64,000 nucleotides of DNA from Prolixibacteraceae bacterium JC049 (GCA_023369685.1 SACZ01000004.1:62001-126000), one strand, 5' to 3'. Shown: positions 47,115 through 56,602, counted from the stretch's first letter. The notes: generated by a model from the sequence alone, not told the origin. Translations and numbers: made by a program.

Positions 47115-48557
47115 ATGAACTTAACCAAGGAATTAATATTTGCAGGAGCAGCCTTCATGGCATTGACCTTTTCTGCAGAAGCTACTGCTAAAAAGAAAAG
47201 TAAACAACCCAACATCATCTACATTCTAGCAGATGATTTAGGTTATGGCGATTTAAGTTGCTATGGACAAAAGCGTTTTCAGACTCCAAACATTGATCGT
47301 TTGGCCAACGAGGGAATAAAGTTTACCCAGCATTATGCTGGTTGTACGGTTTGTGCTCCATCAAGAGCTACAATAATGACAGGTTTACACACCGGACATG
47401 CTCCGGTTAGAGGAAACCGTGAATGGAAGCCAGAAGGGCAATATCCCATAAAAGACCAGGTTTACACTGTTGCTGAATTATTGAAAGAAGCGGGGTATGC
47501 TACAGGTGCATTCGGGAAATGGGGCTTAGGTTATCCTGGTTCAGAAGGAGATCCTAATAAACAGGGATTCGATGAGTTTTATGGTTTCAATTGCCAGCGC
47601 CTGGGGCATAACTATTATCCTTATCACTTGTGGCATAACCAAGAGAAGGTTATGCTAAAAGGCAATGAAGGTAGAAATACCAATGAATATGCCCCTGAAC
47701 TAATTCACGACGCAGCAATGCAGTTTATGGAAGACAACAAGGATAAACCATTCTTCATGTATTATCCATCAATTATTCCTCATGCCGAATTGGTTGCTCC
47801 AGAACGTTACATGAAAAAATATCGGGGTAAACTATTGCCTGAAAAAAAATATAAAGGGACAGATAGTGGGCCTCATTACAAACTGGGAGGATATGCTTCT
47901 CAAGAAGAAGGGCACGCCGCATTTGCTGCAATGATTTCCATCTTAGATGAACAAGTAGGGGATATTATAGCAAAACTGAAGGAGCTGGGAATTGCCGAAA
48001 ACACAGTCGTTATTTTTACGTCGGATAATGGTCCTCATCTTGAAGGAGGAGCCGATCCACGATATTTCGATAGTAATGGAAAATACCGTGGCTTTAAGCG
48101 CGATTTATACGAAGGAGGAGTAAGAGTTCCAATGTTGGCTTGGTGGCCAGGAAAGATAAAAGGCGGAACGACAAGTGAACACATATCTGCATTCTGGGAT
48201 GTAATGCCAACATTCGCACAATTAGCAGGGGAAAAAGCACCTAAAAATATCGATGGTATTTCGTTCGTTCCTACATTAACCAATAAGGGGAAACAGAAAA
48301 AGCACGATCATTTATATTGGGAATTTCATTCACACAGGTACCAACGTCAGGCCATTCGTAAAGGAGACTGGAAAGCAGTTCGTGTAAAAATGAAAACAAA
48401 CGATGAGCCAATTGAATTATACAATTTAGCAATCGATCCTGAGGAAAAGCACAATGTTGCCAATGAAAATCCTAAAGTAATTGCGCAAATGAAAAAGCTA
48501 TTTGATGAATCACATACTCCTTCTGATTATTTCAAATTTACTTACGAGAAGAAATAG
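47115..48557 (+). CDS. S1 family sulfatase
   Basis: A 480-residue secreted sulfatase hydrolysing a sulfate ester from a carbohydrate. Signal peptide ending near residue 25. The active-site Cys80 in TVCAPSRATIMTG would be converted to formylglycine. Metal ligands are expected in ADDLGYGDLS (Asp40, Asp41) and FTSDNGPH. Other S1 motifs: GKWGLGYPG, FFMYYPSIIPH. It starts 2 bases after the GH36-like stop and ends at a strong terminator, so these two genes form one operon. The subfamily and the position of the sulfate cannot be told from sequence alone. No formylglycine-generating enzyme is in the window. Confidence 0.93.
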   Translation: MNLTKELIFAGAAFMALTFSAEATAKKKSKQPNIIYILADDLGYGDLSCYGQKRFQTPNIDRLANEGIKFTQHYAGCTVCAPSRATIMTGLHTGHAPVRGNREWKPEGQYPIKDQVYTVAELLKEAGYATGAFGKWGLGYPGSEGDPNKQGFDEFYGFNCQRLGHNYYPYHLWHNQEKVMLKGNEGRNTNEYAPELIHDAAMQFMEDNKDKPFFMYYPSIIPHAELVAPERYMKKYRGKLLPEKKYKGTDSGPHYKLGGYASQEEGHAAFAAMISILDEQVGDIIAKLKELGIAENTVVIFTSDNGPHLEGGADPRYFDSNGKYRGFKRDLYEGGVRVPMLAWWPGKIKGGTTSEHISAFWDVMPTFAQLAGEKAPKNIDGISFVPTLTNKGKQKKHDHLYWEFHSHRYQRQAIRKGDWKAVRVKMKTNDEPIELYNLAIDPEEKHNVANENPKVIAQMKKLFDESHTPSDYFKFTYEKK

Positions 48558-48576
48558 ATAGAGCTTTGTAGTTGTC

Positions 48577-48621
48577 AAAATCCTCATAATATACTATTCT
48601 TGGTATTGTGAGGATTTTTTT
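48577..48621 (+). terminator. Terminator after the first sulfatase
   Basis: AAAATCCTCA (48577-48586) / TGAGGATTTT (48609-48618) with a 22-base loop and a seven- to eight-T run. It ends the GH36-sulfatase transcript and isolates the sigma factor gene. Confidence 0.8.
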
Positions 48622-48713
48622 ATTGTAAGAATATGTTGCAAAATATCTTTAAACATGTAACCATTTCTTTTTCACGTCCGTAATTTTAAACGATAACCCC
48701 AAAATAGGTGATT

Positions 48714-49553
48714 ATGAAAAAGATACATCCTCATCCTGGTATTCCTACCTCTGAATCTAAATCATTTATCAGTTACATCAAGGATATTAGAAAGATTAAA
48801 CTACTTTCTGAAAGTGAAGAAGTTGAACTAACTTATCGATGTAAAAAAGGTAATCTTAAAGCGCTCAACGAATTAATTGTCTCTAATTTACGCTTTGTAA
48901 TTACTGTTGCTAAACAGTATCAAAATCAAGGACTAAGTATTGAAGATCTCATAAATGAAGGTAATATTGGACTTATTACTGCAGCTAATCGATTTGATCC
49001 TACCAAAGGATTCAAATTTATCTCCTATGCTGTTTGGTGGATCAGACAAGCAATACTGAAAGCAATTACCAATAAAGGACGGCCTGTTCGATTACCCGCA
49101 AATCGAATTAATCAGAGAAATAAGATCTTAAGAGCAGAAGATAAACTTACACAAAAACTCAAACGAGACGCAGAGTTATCTGATCTTTCCAAAGAATTAG
49201 GTGTGAATGAAAAAATCATACAAAGAACGCTCGGAAATCACTACTACAGTATCTCGTTTGAGGAGCAACAACTTCAATTTTCCGATATCAATTCCTTCAA
49301 TAAGAAAGTTGATGAGAAGTTCAATGTCGAATCGCTTCGTGTAGATATTGATGAACATTTGAGGTGTTTGGGGCACTTTGAACTAGACGTTGTGGAACGT
49401 TATTATGGTTTAAATTCCCATACACCGCAAAGTTTAGAAAGTATAGCTACCCATAAAAAAGTATCCAAAGAAAGAATCCGCCAAATAAAACGCGAAGCGC
49501 TAAGAAAAATTAGAGCTAACACCTCCCACATAAAATTGAGAGAATACTTGTAA
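48714..49553 (+). CDS. Sigma-70 family factor (RpoD/SigA-like, alternative)
   Basis: A 279-residue sigma factor. Region 1.2 begins SFISYIKDIRKIKLLSESEEVELTYR. Region 2: NLRFVITVAKQYQNQGLSIEDLINEGNIGLI and FKFISYAVWWIRQAIL, the -10 recognition helix. Regions 3 and 4 end in SLESIATHKKVSKERIRQIKREALRKIR. It has the short layout of the Bacteroidota primary sigma factor, but region 4.2 and region 3 (PVRLPANRINQRNKI) differ from the usual primary sequence, so it is probably a paralogous group-2 factor. The ATG at 48714 is preferred over the in-frame GTG two codons upstream. It has its own terminators on both sides and sits between PUL operons. Confidence 0.9.
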   Translation: MKKIHPHPGIPTSESKSFISYIKDIRKIKLLSESEEVELTYRCKKGNLKALNELIVSNLRFVITVAKQYQNQGLSIEDLINEGNIGLITAANRFDPTKGFKFISYAVWWIRQAILKAITNKGRPVRLPANRINQRNKILRAEDKLTQKLKRDAELSDLSKELGVNEKIIQRTLGNHYYSISFEEQQLQFSDINSFNKKVDEKFNVESLRVDIDEHLRCLGHFELDVVERYYGLNSHTPQSLESIATHKKVSKERIRQIKREALRKIRANTSHIKLREYL

Positions 49554-49558
49554 AATAG

Positions 49559-49595
49559 AAAGAGGTTAGCTGACACTTAAGTTAACCTCTTTTTC
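49559..49595 (+). terminator. Terminator after the sigma factor gene
   Basis: AAAGAGGTTA (49559-49568) / TAACCTCTTT (49583-49592) followed by TTTCTTT. Confidence 0.8.
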
Positions 49596-49739
49596 TTTCC
49601 AAAATTTAATTTCTCCGAGGTCATTATTCTTCAAAATAAAATGTACAATTAGTTGCCATATATTCCTGTCGAAAACACTCTATTAATCCGCAGCGACCTG
49701 AATTATAGCCTAAAAGTATCTCTCTTGTCAAGTAATGTA

Positions 49740-49781
49740 TACAAATGAGCAAGTAGTAATAAGGGGGTGAACTTAATTTTG
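49740..49781 (+). promoter_or_regulatory. Candidate HTCS-activated promoter of the sulfatase/GH97 operon
   Basis: TACAAATGAGCAA (49740-49752), with the 10-base core TACAAATGAG ending exactly 24 bases before TAATTTTG (49774-49781). There is no TTG at -33. The susC promoter has the same core element, box form and spacing. The leader to the ATG at 49809 is ~25 bases. Confidence 0.45.
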
Positions 49782-49808
49782 TTGATGCTATTTCAGGAAA
49801 AAACAGAT

Positions 49809-51167
49809 ATGATTTTAAGCAAGACAAAAATTCTAGGAGGAGTTTTATTGGGAATGATGTCAGTAGGAAATCTCACTGCCCAATCAAAGCATCCCAACGT
49901 GGTTATTTTAATGGCCGATGATTTAGGCTATGGTGATTTGAGCTATACCGGATGCCCCGATATTAAAACACCCCATATTGATGAACTGGCAAAAAAAGGA
50001 GTTCAGTTCACCAACTATTACACTTCAGGAGCAGTATGCACCCCAACACGAACAGCACTTATAACAGGAAGGTATCAGGCGCGTTTTAAAGATATGGAGG
50101 GAGCATTTTATATGGAAACAACAAATGTTGGGCTTCCCCAAAATGAAGAAACCATAGCACGTGCTGCTCAACGAAAAGGGTATGCTACCGGAATTGTCGG
50201 AAAGTGGCATATAGGAGAATTACCTCACATGCAACCGCAAAATCAAGGATTTGATGACTTCTTCGGCTTTTTAGGTGGCAACATAGATTATTTTGTACAC
50301 TGCAAAAAGAACAGGGAAGCAGACTTATGGCATAATGGTAAGCCTGTAACCGATGAAAAATACATGACAGATCTGATTACTGAAAAATCGAAAGAGTTCA
50401 TCTTAAGTCAACATAAAGCAGATAAACCCTTTTTATTATATGTATCATATAACGCTCCTCATTGGCCATATCAAGGTCCGGATGATGAACCCTGCAAAAC
50501 CGATGGTTCTAACTGGATGAAAGGCACACGAGCACATATGACAACTATGATTGAACGCATGGATGACAGTGTAGGAGAAATCATGATGCAGTTAAAAAAA
50601 CTGGGAATTGCCGAAAATACACTTGTAATTTTCACCAGCGATAATGGAGGGGACCGATTGGCTCGTAATGCTCCTTTTTCAGGGAAGAAGGGAAAGCTAA
50701 GAGAAGGAGGGATACATGTTCCTTTAGCAATAGTATGGCCTAAAAAGATCAATGCAGGATCTGTTGATCGTACACCGGCAATAACAATGGATATCAGTAA
50801 AACAATAATTCATGTTATTCAAACCGAATTCAATGCAAAAATTGATGGATACAACCTTTTAACAAGCCAACAACTTAGGGCAACAAGAACTTTATGTTGG
50901 CGAAATGGACATCGACATGAGCAGGCCGCCAGAAAAGGAGATTGGAAATACTTACGCGAGAAAAAGAAGGGTAAATATGTCGAGCAGTTATTCAATGTAG
51001 AAATAGATCAAGCAGAAACTATTGACTTAAAAAATAAATACCCGGAAAGATTTTCTCAATTAAAAAATGACTTCAACGAATGGGCAAAAGAGATGCCTTA
51101 TGAGCAAAAGTTATTTGGTTTCGAACTGCAGAATTATTACAAAAACAAGATTTCAAATGAAGAATAA
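49809..51167 (+). CDS. S1 family sulfatase
   Basis: A 452-residue exported sulfatase. Signal peptide MILSKTKILGGVLLGMMSVG, cleavage near NLTAQS. The formylglycine precursor is Cys77 in GAVCTPTRTALITGRYQ; ADDLGYGDLS and FTSDNGGDR carry metal ligands; GIVGKWHIGEL and SYNAPHWPYQGP are S1-typical. I start it at 49809 because the signal peptide begins there; the longer frame from 49767 would begin inside the promoter. First gene of a four-gene operon (two sulfatases, GH97, sulfatase). Its last 11 bases overlap the next gene, suggesting translational coupling. Confidence 0.92.
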   Translation: MILSKTKILGGVLLGMMSVGNLTAQSKHPNVVILMADDLGYGDLSYTGCPDIKTPHIDELAKKGVQFTNYYTSGAVCTPTRTALITGRYQARFKDMEGAFYMETTNVGLPQNEETIARAAQRKGYATGIVGKWHIGELPHMQPQNQGFDDFFGFLGGNIDYFVHCKKNREADLWHNGKPVTDEKYMTDLITEKSKEFILSQHKADKPFLLYVSYNAPHWPYQGPDDEPCKTDGSNWMKGTRAHMTTMIERMDDSVGEIMMQLKKLGIAENTLVIFTSDNGGDRLARNAPFSGKKGKLREGGIHVPLAIVWPKKINAGSVDRTPAITMDISKTIIHVIQTEFNAKIDGYNLLTSQQLRATRTLCWRNGHRHEQAARKGDWKYLREKKKGKYVEQLFNVEIDQAETIDLKNKYPERFSQLKNDFNEWAKEMPYEQKLFGFELQNYYKNKISNEE

Positions 51168-52758
51168 GATATTGTTGCCAGCATTTATGATTGGTGCTGT
51201 AATGATGGGATGCAATGCATCTGATCAAAAGAAAACGAAGCAGCCCAATATTATCTACATCATGTCTGATGATCATGCATATCAAGCAATTAGTGCGTAT
51301 GGTGGTAAGATAAACCATACACCTAACATTGATCGTCTGGCTGATGAAGGAGTAGTCTTTACAAATAGTTTTGTTACAAATTCAATTTGTGCTCCATCAC
51401 GGGCAGTTATGCTAACAGGCAAGTTTAGTCACTTGAATGGACAGACTGATAATGTTCGTAAGTTTGATGGGACACAGCAGACTTATCCCAAATTGTTGCA
51501 AAAAGCAGGTTATCAAACAGCTCTTGTTGGAAAGTGGCATTTAAAAAGCGATCCTACCGGATTCGACTTTTGGAGTGTTCACTACGATCAGGGGGACTAT
51601 TACAACCCTGATTTCAAAGAGATGGGAAAGAGAAAGCATTATACTGGCTATTCTACTAATATAGTATGCGATAATAGTATTAAATGGTTAGAAAAACGTG
51701 ATCTCAATAAGCCTTTTGCTTTATTAGTCCATTTTAAAGCTCCGCATAGAAATTGGATGCCTGATACTGCCAAATTAACGATGTATGAGGATGTTGAGTT
51801 TGAATTGCCCAATAACTTCTTCGATAACTTTAAGCAAAGAGGAAGTGCCGCCAAAGAACAGGAAATGTCTATTTATGAAGACATGCAAATGGAATGGGAT
51901 CTAAAAATGGATGGCATTGGGAAATCTGGAGTTGCAGGAAAATTATCCACAAAACTGGCACGTATGAATCCTGATGAGCGCGCAAAGTGGGATAAGTTTT
52001 ATGCTGCAGTTCAGGCCGATCTGAAAGAAAAGAATCCCAAAGGTAAGGAGTTGGCAAATTGGAAATTTCAACGTTACATGAGAGATTACCTTAAAGTTGT
52101 ATCGTCGGTCGATGATAATGTTGGACGCTTGCTGGATTATCTGGATAAAAATGGATTAGCCGAAAATACAATAGTGGTATACACATCTGATCAGGGATTT
52201 TATTTAGGAGAGCATGGTTGGTTTGACAAACGCTTTATGTATGAGGAGTCATTAAGAACCCCTTTGCTGATGAGATACCCAGAAAAGATTCAAGCTGGAG
52301 CTAAAAAAAGTGCTTTGGTTCAGAATATCGATTATGCCCCTACATTCCTTGATTGGGCTGGAGTGAAAATTCCAGATGATATGCAGGGTGAATCATTAAC
52401 ACCATTATTTAATGGAGTGAACGATGTTAGAGACCATATCTATTATCACTACTTCGAATATCCAGGTCCTCATGCTGTAAAAAGACACTATGGTGTACGA
52501 TCAAAGCAATATAAGCTAATTCATTTTTATAATGATGTCAATGAATGGGAATTCTATGATTTAGAGAAAGATCCGAACGAAATGTATAACCAGATTGAAA
52601 ATCCGGTATACTGGAACGAGATAAATGAGATGAAGGCTGAACTAAAGAGTCTGAGAAAAAAATATGGTGATAACGATGAAGTTGCACAGCAAATTCTAAA
52701 AGAGGATCAGAAGCGACTAAACAGAAGAAAAAAGCGTAATAGCTCACCGCAAAAGTGA
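51157..52758 (+). CDS. S1 family sulfatase, lipoprotein
   Basis: A 533-residue sulfatase with a lipobox (AVMMGC, Cys19) that would anchor it to a membrane. Active site Cys78 in NSICAPSRAVMLTG. Metal residues in MSDDHAYQAIS and YTSDQGFYLGEHGWFDKR; the latter and RTPLLMRYP suggest an S1 subset separate from its neighbours. The long insert (~225-310, rich in charged residues) is unusual compared with the other sulfatases here. I start it at the ATG at 51157, which overlaps the preceding stop by 11 bases (ATGAAGAATAA); the frame runs further upstream to 51067 but that part lacks a signal sequence. Confidence 0.92.
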   Translation: MKNKILLPAFMIGAVMMGCNASDQKKTKQPNIIYIMSDDHAYQAISAYGGKINHTPNIDRLADEGVVFTNSFVTNSICAPSRAVMLTGKFSHLNGQTDNVRKFDGTQQTYPKLLQKAGYQTALVGKWHLKSDPTGFDFWSVHYDQGDYYNPDFKEMGKRKHYTGYSTNIVCDNSIKWLEKRDLNKPFALLVHFKAPHRNWMPDTAKLTMYEDVEFELPNNFFDNFKQRGSAAKEQEMSIYEDMQMEWDLKMDGIGKSGVAGKLSTKLARMNPDERAKWDKFYAAVQADLKEKNPKGKELANWKFQRYMRDYLKVVSSVDDNVGRLLDYLDKNGLAENTIVVYTSDQGFYLGEHGWFDKRFMYEESLRTPLLMRYPEKIQAGAKKSALVQNIDYAPTFLDWAGVKIPDDMQGESLTPLFNGVNDVRDHIYYHYFEYPGPHAVKRHYGVRSKQYKLIHFYNDVNEWEFYDLEKDPNEMYNQIENPVYWNEINEMKAELKSLRKKYGDNDEVAQQILKEDQKRLNRRKKRNSSPQK

Positions 52759-52784
52759 TAGATATTAATCAATAATAAATATCG

Positions 52785-52817
52785 GGCAGAATTAATCATT
52801 GCGTTATTAATTCTGCC
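52785..52817. repeat. Strong intercistronic hairpin before the GH97 gene
   Basis: Perfect 12-base stem GGCAGAATTAAT (52785-52796) / ATTAATTCTGCC (52806-52817), 9-base loop, no U-run. It may stabilise the upstream message or reduce downstream expression. Confidence 0.6.
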
Positions 52818-52842
52818 TGTAAGAATTAAAAAGCATTTACTG

Positions 52843-54840
52843 ATGAAGAAACTGCAACTTGTTGTTTTGTTATTTGCATTGGTTTTTCAATCCATAGCAA
52901 ATAATGTAAAGTTTAAAATGAAAAGCCCGAATAAGAAAATTGAGGTTAGCTTATTCCAAATAAATGGAGTAGTTAGCTATGAAGTTTCCTTTGCTGGCGA
53001 TAGGATTATATCTCCATCAAAACTTGGAATAAAATTCAACGATGGAATTGATTTTACTTCTGGATTAGAGTTAAGGCAAATTGGAAAAAAAAGAGTCAAA
53101 CACAATTGGTCTCAACCTTGGGGAGAAGTAAAGAATGTAGTAGATAACCATAACGAATACCAATATAAGATATCGAAAGACGCTAAAGTTGTAAGATTGA
53201 ATTTTAGAATATTTGATGATGGCATTGGCTTTAGATATGAAGTGGGTGAAAATTCAGGATTTTCAGAAGTTCAAATTCTTGATGAAGTAACAGAGTTTAA
53301 CCTACAAAAAGACGATGAAGCTTGGTGGATTCCTGCATATCAGGCCAATAGTTACGAGCATTTATATAAAAAAGATCCACTTGTTCAAATAACAGATTCT
53401 ATACACACTCCATTAACAGTAGAATTAAAAAATAAGAAGCTGATAAGTATCCATGAAGCAGCGTTGACCGATTATGCATCAATGGTACTTGTTTCCAATC
53501 AAAAGGGTGGGTTAGAATGTGATTTAGCTCCATGGCCTGATGGTGTTAAGGTGAAAACTAAAGCACCGTTTAAATCACCTTGGAGAACAATTCAGATAGG
53601 CTCAAATGCAGGTGAACTAATGACTTCGACCTTAATTCTTAATCTAAATGAGCCCAATAAAATCGATGATTGTAGTTGGATAAAACCTGGAAAATATATA
53701 GGGATTTGGTGGGAAATGCACTTGAAAAAATCAACTTGGAAGCAAGGTGTAAAGCATGGTGCTAATACCAAAAACGTAAAGCGTTACATCGACTTTGCCT
53801 CAAAATATGGATTTGACGGAGTGTTAGTTGAAGGGTGGAATTACGGCTGGAATGGCAAATGGTATAAAGATGGATCTGATTTCAAATTTACAAAGCCAGT
53901 ACCTGATTTCGATATGAATGAACTATCTGCATACGGAAAGTCGAAGGGCGTAAGTATCATTGGACACCACGAAACCGGAGGAGATGTTGCTAATTACCTG
54001 AAACAGGTAGATGAAGCATTTATATATAGCCAAAAGCACAATATAAAAGCAATAAAAACGGGACATGTAGGACGATATTTAAATGGAATTCATACCCATT
54101 ATGGACAGTTCGCTGTGGAATTTTATCGAGATATAGTAAAACGGGCTGCTGATGCAAAAATAATGCTTGATGTACATGAACCGGTTAAAGCAACTGGGAT
54201 CAGACGTACATGGCCCAATATGATGACACGAGAAGGAGCCAGAGGAATGGAATTTGATGCATGGAGCAAAGACGGAGGGAATCCTCCTAACCATGTTACA
54301 ATTCTGCCATTTACCCGTCTGCTAGGAGGACCAATGGATTATACTCCTGGTATTTTTGATATGACTCTCCCAAGTCGCCCTAAAAATAGCTCCAATATGA
54401 CACTGGCAAAGCAGTTAGCAGTTTATGTTTTATTGTATAGTCCATTGCATATGGCAGCCGATTTGCCTGAGAACTATGAAGGAAACCCTGCTTTCCAGTT
54501 TATTCTGGATGTGCCAACCGATTGGGAAACAACACTTGTGCCAAATGCTGAAATTGGGCAATATGCTACTGTTGTAAGAAAAGACCGCAATAGCAATGAT
54601 TGGTATTTGGGATGTGCAACTAATAGCCAAAGCAGAGAAATGAATTTTAATTGCTCTTTCTTAGACAAGAAAGCAAAGTATATGGCATATATCTACCGCG
54701 ATGGTAATGATGCCCATTGGAAAAATAATCCTAAGTCGATTTGTATCGAAAAGAAAGCAGTTACCTCTAAAAGTGAGCTGATGTTTAATTTAGCTGAAGG
54801 AGGTGGAATTGCAATACGTTTTGAAAAAATTACTAATTAA
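52843..54840 (+). CDS. GH97 family glycosidase (SusB-like)
   Basis: A 665-residue secreted alpha-glycosidase, signal peptide to ~20. Domains: N-terminal beta-supersandwich (~25-285), TIM barrel (~285-560), C-terminal beta-sandwich (~565-665). GH97 signatures: FRIFDDGIGFRYEV, WWIPAYQANSYEH, YIGIWWEMHL, FDGVLVEGWNYGWNG, MLDVHEPVKATGIRRTWPN and TREGARGMEFDAW. The family contains both alpha-glucosidases and alpha-galactosidases. The KAIKTGHVG strand is not the KxDF form I associate with the retaining (galactosidase) branch, but I cannot assign the mechanism. It sits between sulfatases and probably acts on the same glycan. Confidence 0.88.
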   Translation: MKKLQLVVLLFALVFQSIANNVKFKMKSPNKKIEVSLFQINGVVSYEVSFAGDRIISPSKLGIKFNDGIDFTSGLELRQIGKKRVKHNWSQPWGEVKNVVDNHNEYQYKISKDAKVVRLNFRIFDDGIGFRYEVGENSGFSEVQILDEVTEFNLQKDDEAWWIPAYQANSYEHLYKKDPLVQITDSIHTPLTVELKNKKLISIHEAALTDYASMVLVSNQKGGLECDLAPWPDGVKVKTKAPFKSPWRTIQIGSNAGELMTSTLILNLNEPNKIDDCSWIKPGKYIGIWWEMHLKKSTWKQGVKHGANTKNVKRYIDFASKYGFDGVLVEGWNYGWNGKWYKDGSDFKFTKPVPDFDMNELSAYGKSKGVSIIGHHETGGDVANYLKQVDEAFIYSQKHNIKAIKTGHVGRYLNGIHTHYGQFAVEFYRDIVKRAADAKIMLDVHEPVKATGIRRTWPNMMTREGARGMEFDAWSKDGGNPPNHVTILPFTRLLGGPMDYTPGIFDMTLPSRPKNSSNMTLAKQLAVYVLLYSPLHMAADLPENYEGNPAFQFILDVPTDWETTLVPNAEIGQYATVVRKDRNSNDWYLGCATNSQSREMNFNCSFLDKKAKYMAYIYRDGNDAHWKNNPKSICIEKKAVTSKSELMFNLAEGGGIAIRFEKITN

Positions 54841-54853
54841 ATCTGTCCAATCA

Positions 54854-56584
54854 ATGAATTTTAAATCATCAATAATAGCTTGTGCCGTTCCTTTAATGGC
54901 ACAGCTAGCTCCAGTTGAAAGTGTTGCTAAAACTCCCGATAAAAAACCGAATGTTGTTTTTATCTTAACCGATGATCAGGGATATGGAGATTTTAGTTGC
55001 ATGGGAAATCCATATTTGAAAACTCCTAACATGGATCAATTGAAATCCGACGGAGTAGTATTTAACAATTTCCATGTAAGTGCTGTATGTGCTCCTACCA
55101 GAGCTTCAATAATGACTGGTAGGTATAACTACAGAACAGGAGTGTCAGGAGTAAATAAGAGTAAAGTAAACATGTATGCCGATGAGCATACTATGGCAGA
55201 ATATCTAAAAGAAGCTGGGTACAATACTGGCTTGTTTGGAAAATGGCACCTAGGATATAACTACCCAATGCGAGCAATTGATCAGGGCTTTGATGTGGCA
55301 TACATGTGGGATGAAATGCAGTTTTTTCGTACCGATCCTGTGATGGAAGAGAATGGTACAAATAAAACATACAAAAACCGCTTTCTTACTGATGTAATAT
55401 TTGAAAAAGCAATTGACTATGTTGAAGAGCAAGCCACTCAAAATAAACCCTTTTTTGCTTATGTAGCTACCTTTTTGCCCCATACTCATCACGATGGATC
55501 TCAGGTGCCTGAAGAATATATGCGCCGTTTCGATAAATATGACGAATTAAGTTGGCATACCAGACAAAGCTATGCAATGATTGAGAAGGTAGATGAACAG
55601 TTGGGACTGCTCATGAAAACAATAAAAGAATTGGGTATGGAAGATAATACCATATTCATCTTTGCAACAGACAACGGACCAGCATCATGTTATCCCGGAC
55701 AGAATCGTGATTGTCAAATTCGGTACCGATGTGGATTGAGAGGAATGAAAGGTTCTCCCTATGAGGGAGGAATTAAAGTTCCATTGTTTGTTAAATGGAA
55801 AGGCCACTTTGATGGCAATCTGGAAGTAGATAAGTTTACTGCTCACGTCGATTTATTGCCTACAGTAATGGATATTCTGGATGTACCGTTGAAAAAGGAC
55901 AAAGTAATGGACGGCAGAAGCTTATTACCATTTATTGAAAAGCAAGAAGTTGCCTGGGAGAATTCATATTTCTATCATTTGCACATGGAAGATATGAATA
56001 TCAGAAAGAATATGTGGAAAAAAGGCACAATGGTTAGTGGCGATTATAAAATAGTAGAAGGAAAAGAACTGTTTAACATTACCAAAGATCCTTTTGAATT
56101 GAATAATCTGGCTAAAGAGATGCCTCAAAAGCTATTACAAATGAGAGACGAATACAAAGCTCGTCTGGAGGAATATCTGTCAGAGCGAAAAGGAGTTCGT
56201 CAACCCAACATCTTAGGTTCTCAAAAGCAACCGTTGGTCAACATGTTTTATTTTGAAATAGTACCCGAAAAGAAAGGTTGGCCAGTGGATGTTCAGAAAA
56301 GTGGCCCATACAAATTATCTATTTATGATATTCAGCATGATGACATAAAAGAAGGGGCAAAATTTGTACTGAAAGCTAAAGATCAAGAATGGAAAATTGA
56401 TATTGATAAGAATAAAAAAGAACTGTTTTTAACTGACATTAATTTACCCAAAGGTGAATATTTCCTTCAGTTATATATCGAAGGAGATCGCTTCCCGAAA
56501 AAGTTTAAGACCTGGACTCCAAAACAAGGACGATACCATCGCCTGGAGTATGGACATAGAAGGGTAACAATGGAGTTGCAGTAA
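54854..56584 (+). CDS. S1 family sulfatase with C-terminal extension
   Basis: A 576-residue exported sulfatase. The N-terminus MNFKSSIIACAVPLMAQL looks like a signal peptide. Active site Cys79 in SAVCAPTRASIMTGRYN; metal residues in TDDQGYGDFS and FATDNGPASC; GKWHLGYNYP and PHTHHDGSQVP are S1-typical. After ~residue 455 a C-terminal segment (LVNMFYFEIVPEKKGWPVDV onward) looks like a separate small beta domain. I start it at 54854, 13 bases after the GH97 stop; the longer frame overlaps GH97. Last gene of its operon. A weak hairpin separates it from the HTCS gene. Confidence 0.92.
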   Translation: MNFKSSIIACAVPLMAQLAPVESVAKTPDKKPNVVFILTDDQGYGDFSCMGNPYLKTPNMDQLKSDGVVFNNFHVSAVCAPTRASIMTGRYNYRTGVSGVNKSKVNMYADEHTMAEYLKEAGYNTGLFGKWHLGYNYPMRAIDQGFDVAYMWDEMQFFRTDPVMEENGTNKTYKNRFLTDVIFEKAIDYVEEQATQNKPFFAYVATFLPHTHHDGSQVPEEYMRRFDKYDELSWHTRQSYAMIEKVDEQLGLLMKTIKELGMEDNTIFIFATDNGPASCYPGQNRDCQIRYRCGLRGMKGSPYEGGIKVPLFVKWKGHFDGNLEVDKFTAHVDLLPTVMDILDVPLKKDKVMDGRSLLPFIEKQEVAWENSYFYHLHMEDMNIRKNMWKKGTMVSGDYKIVEGKELFNITKDPFELNNLAKEMPQKLLQMRDEYKARLEEYLSERKGVRQPNILGSQKQPLVNMFYFEIVPEKKGWPVDVQKSGPYKLSIYDIQHDDIKEGAKFVLKAKDQEWKIDIDKNKKELFLTDINLPKGEYFLQLYIEGDRFPKKFKTWTPKQGRYHRLEYGHRRVTMELQ

Positions 56585-56602
56585 TTAGTCATTTTTTTAA
56601 GG

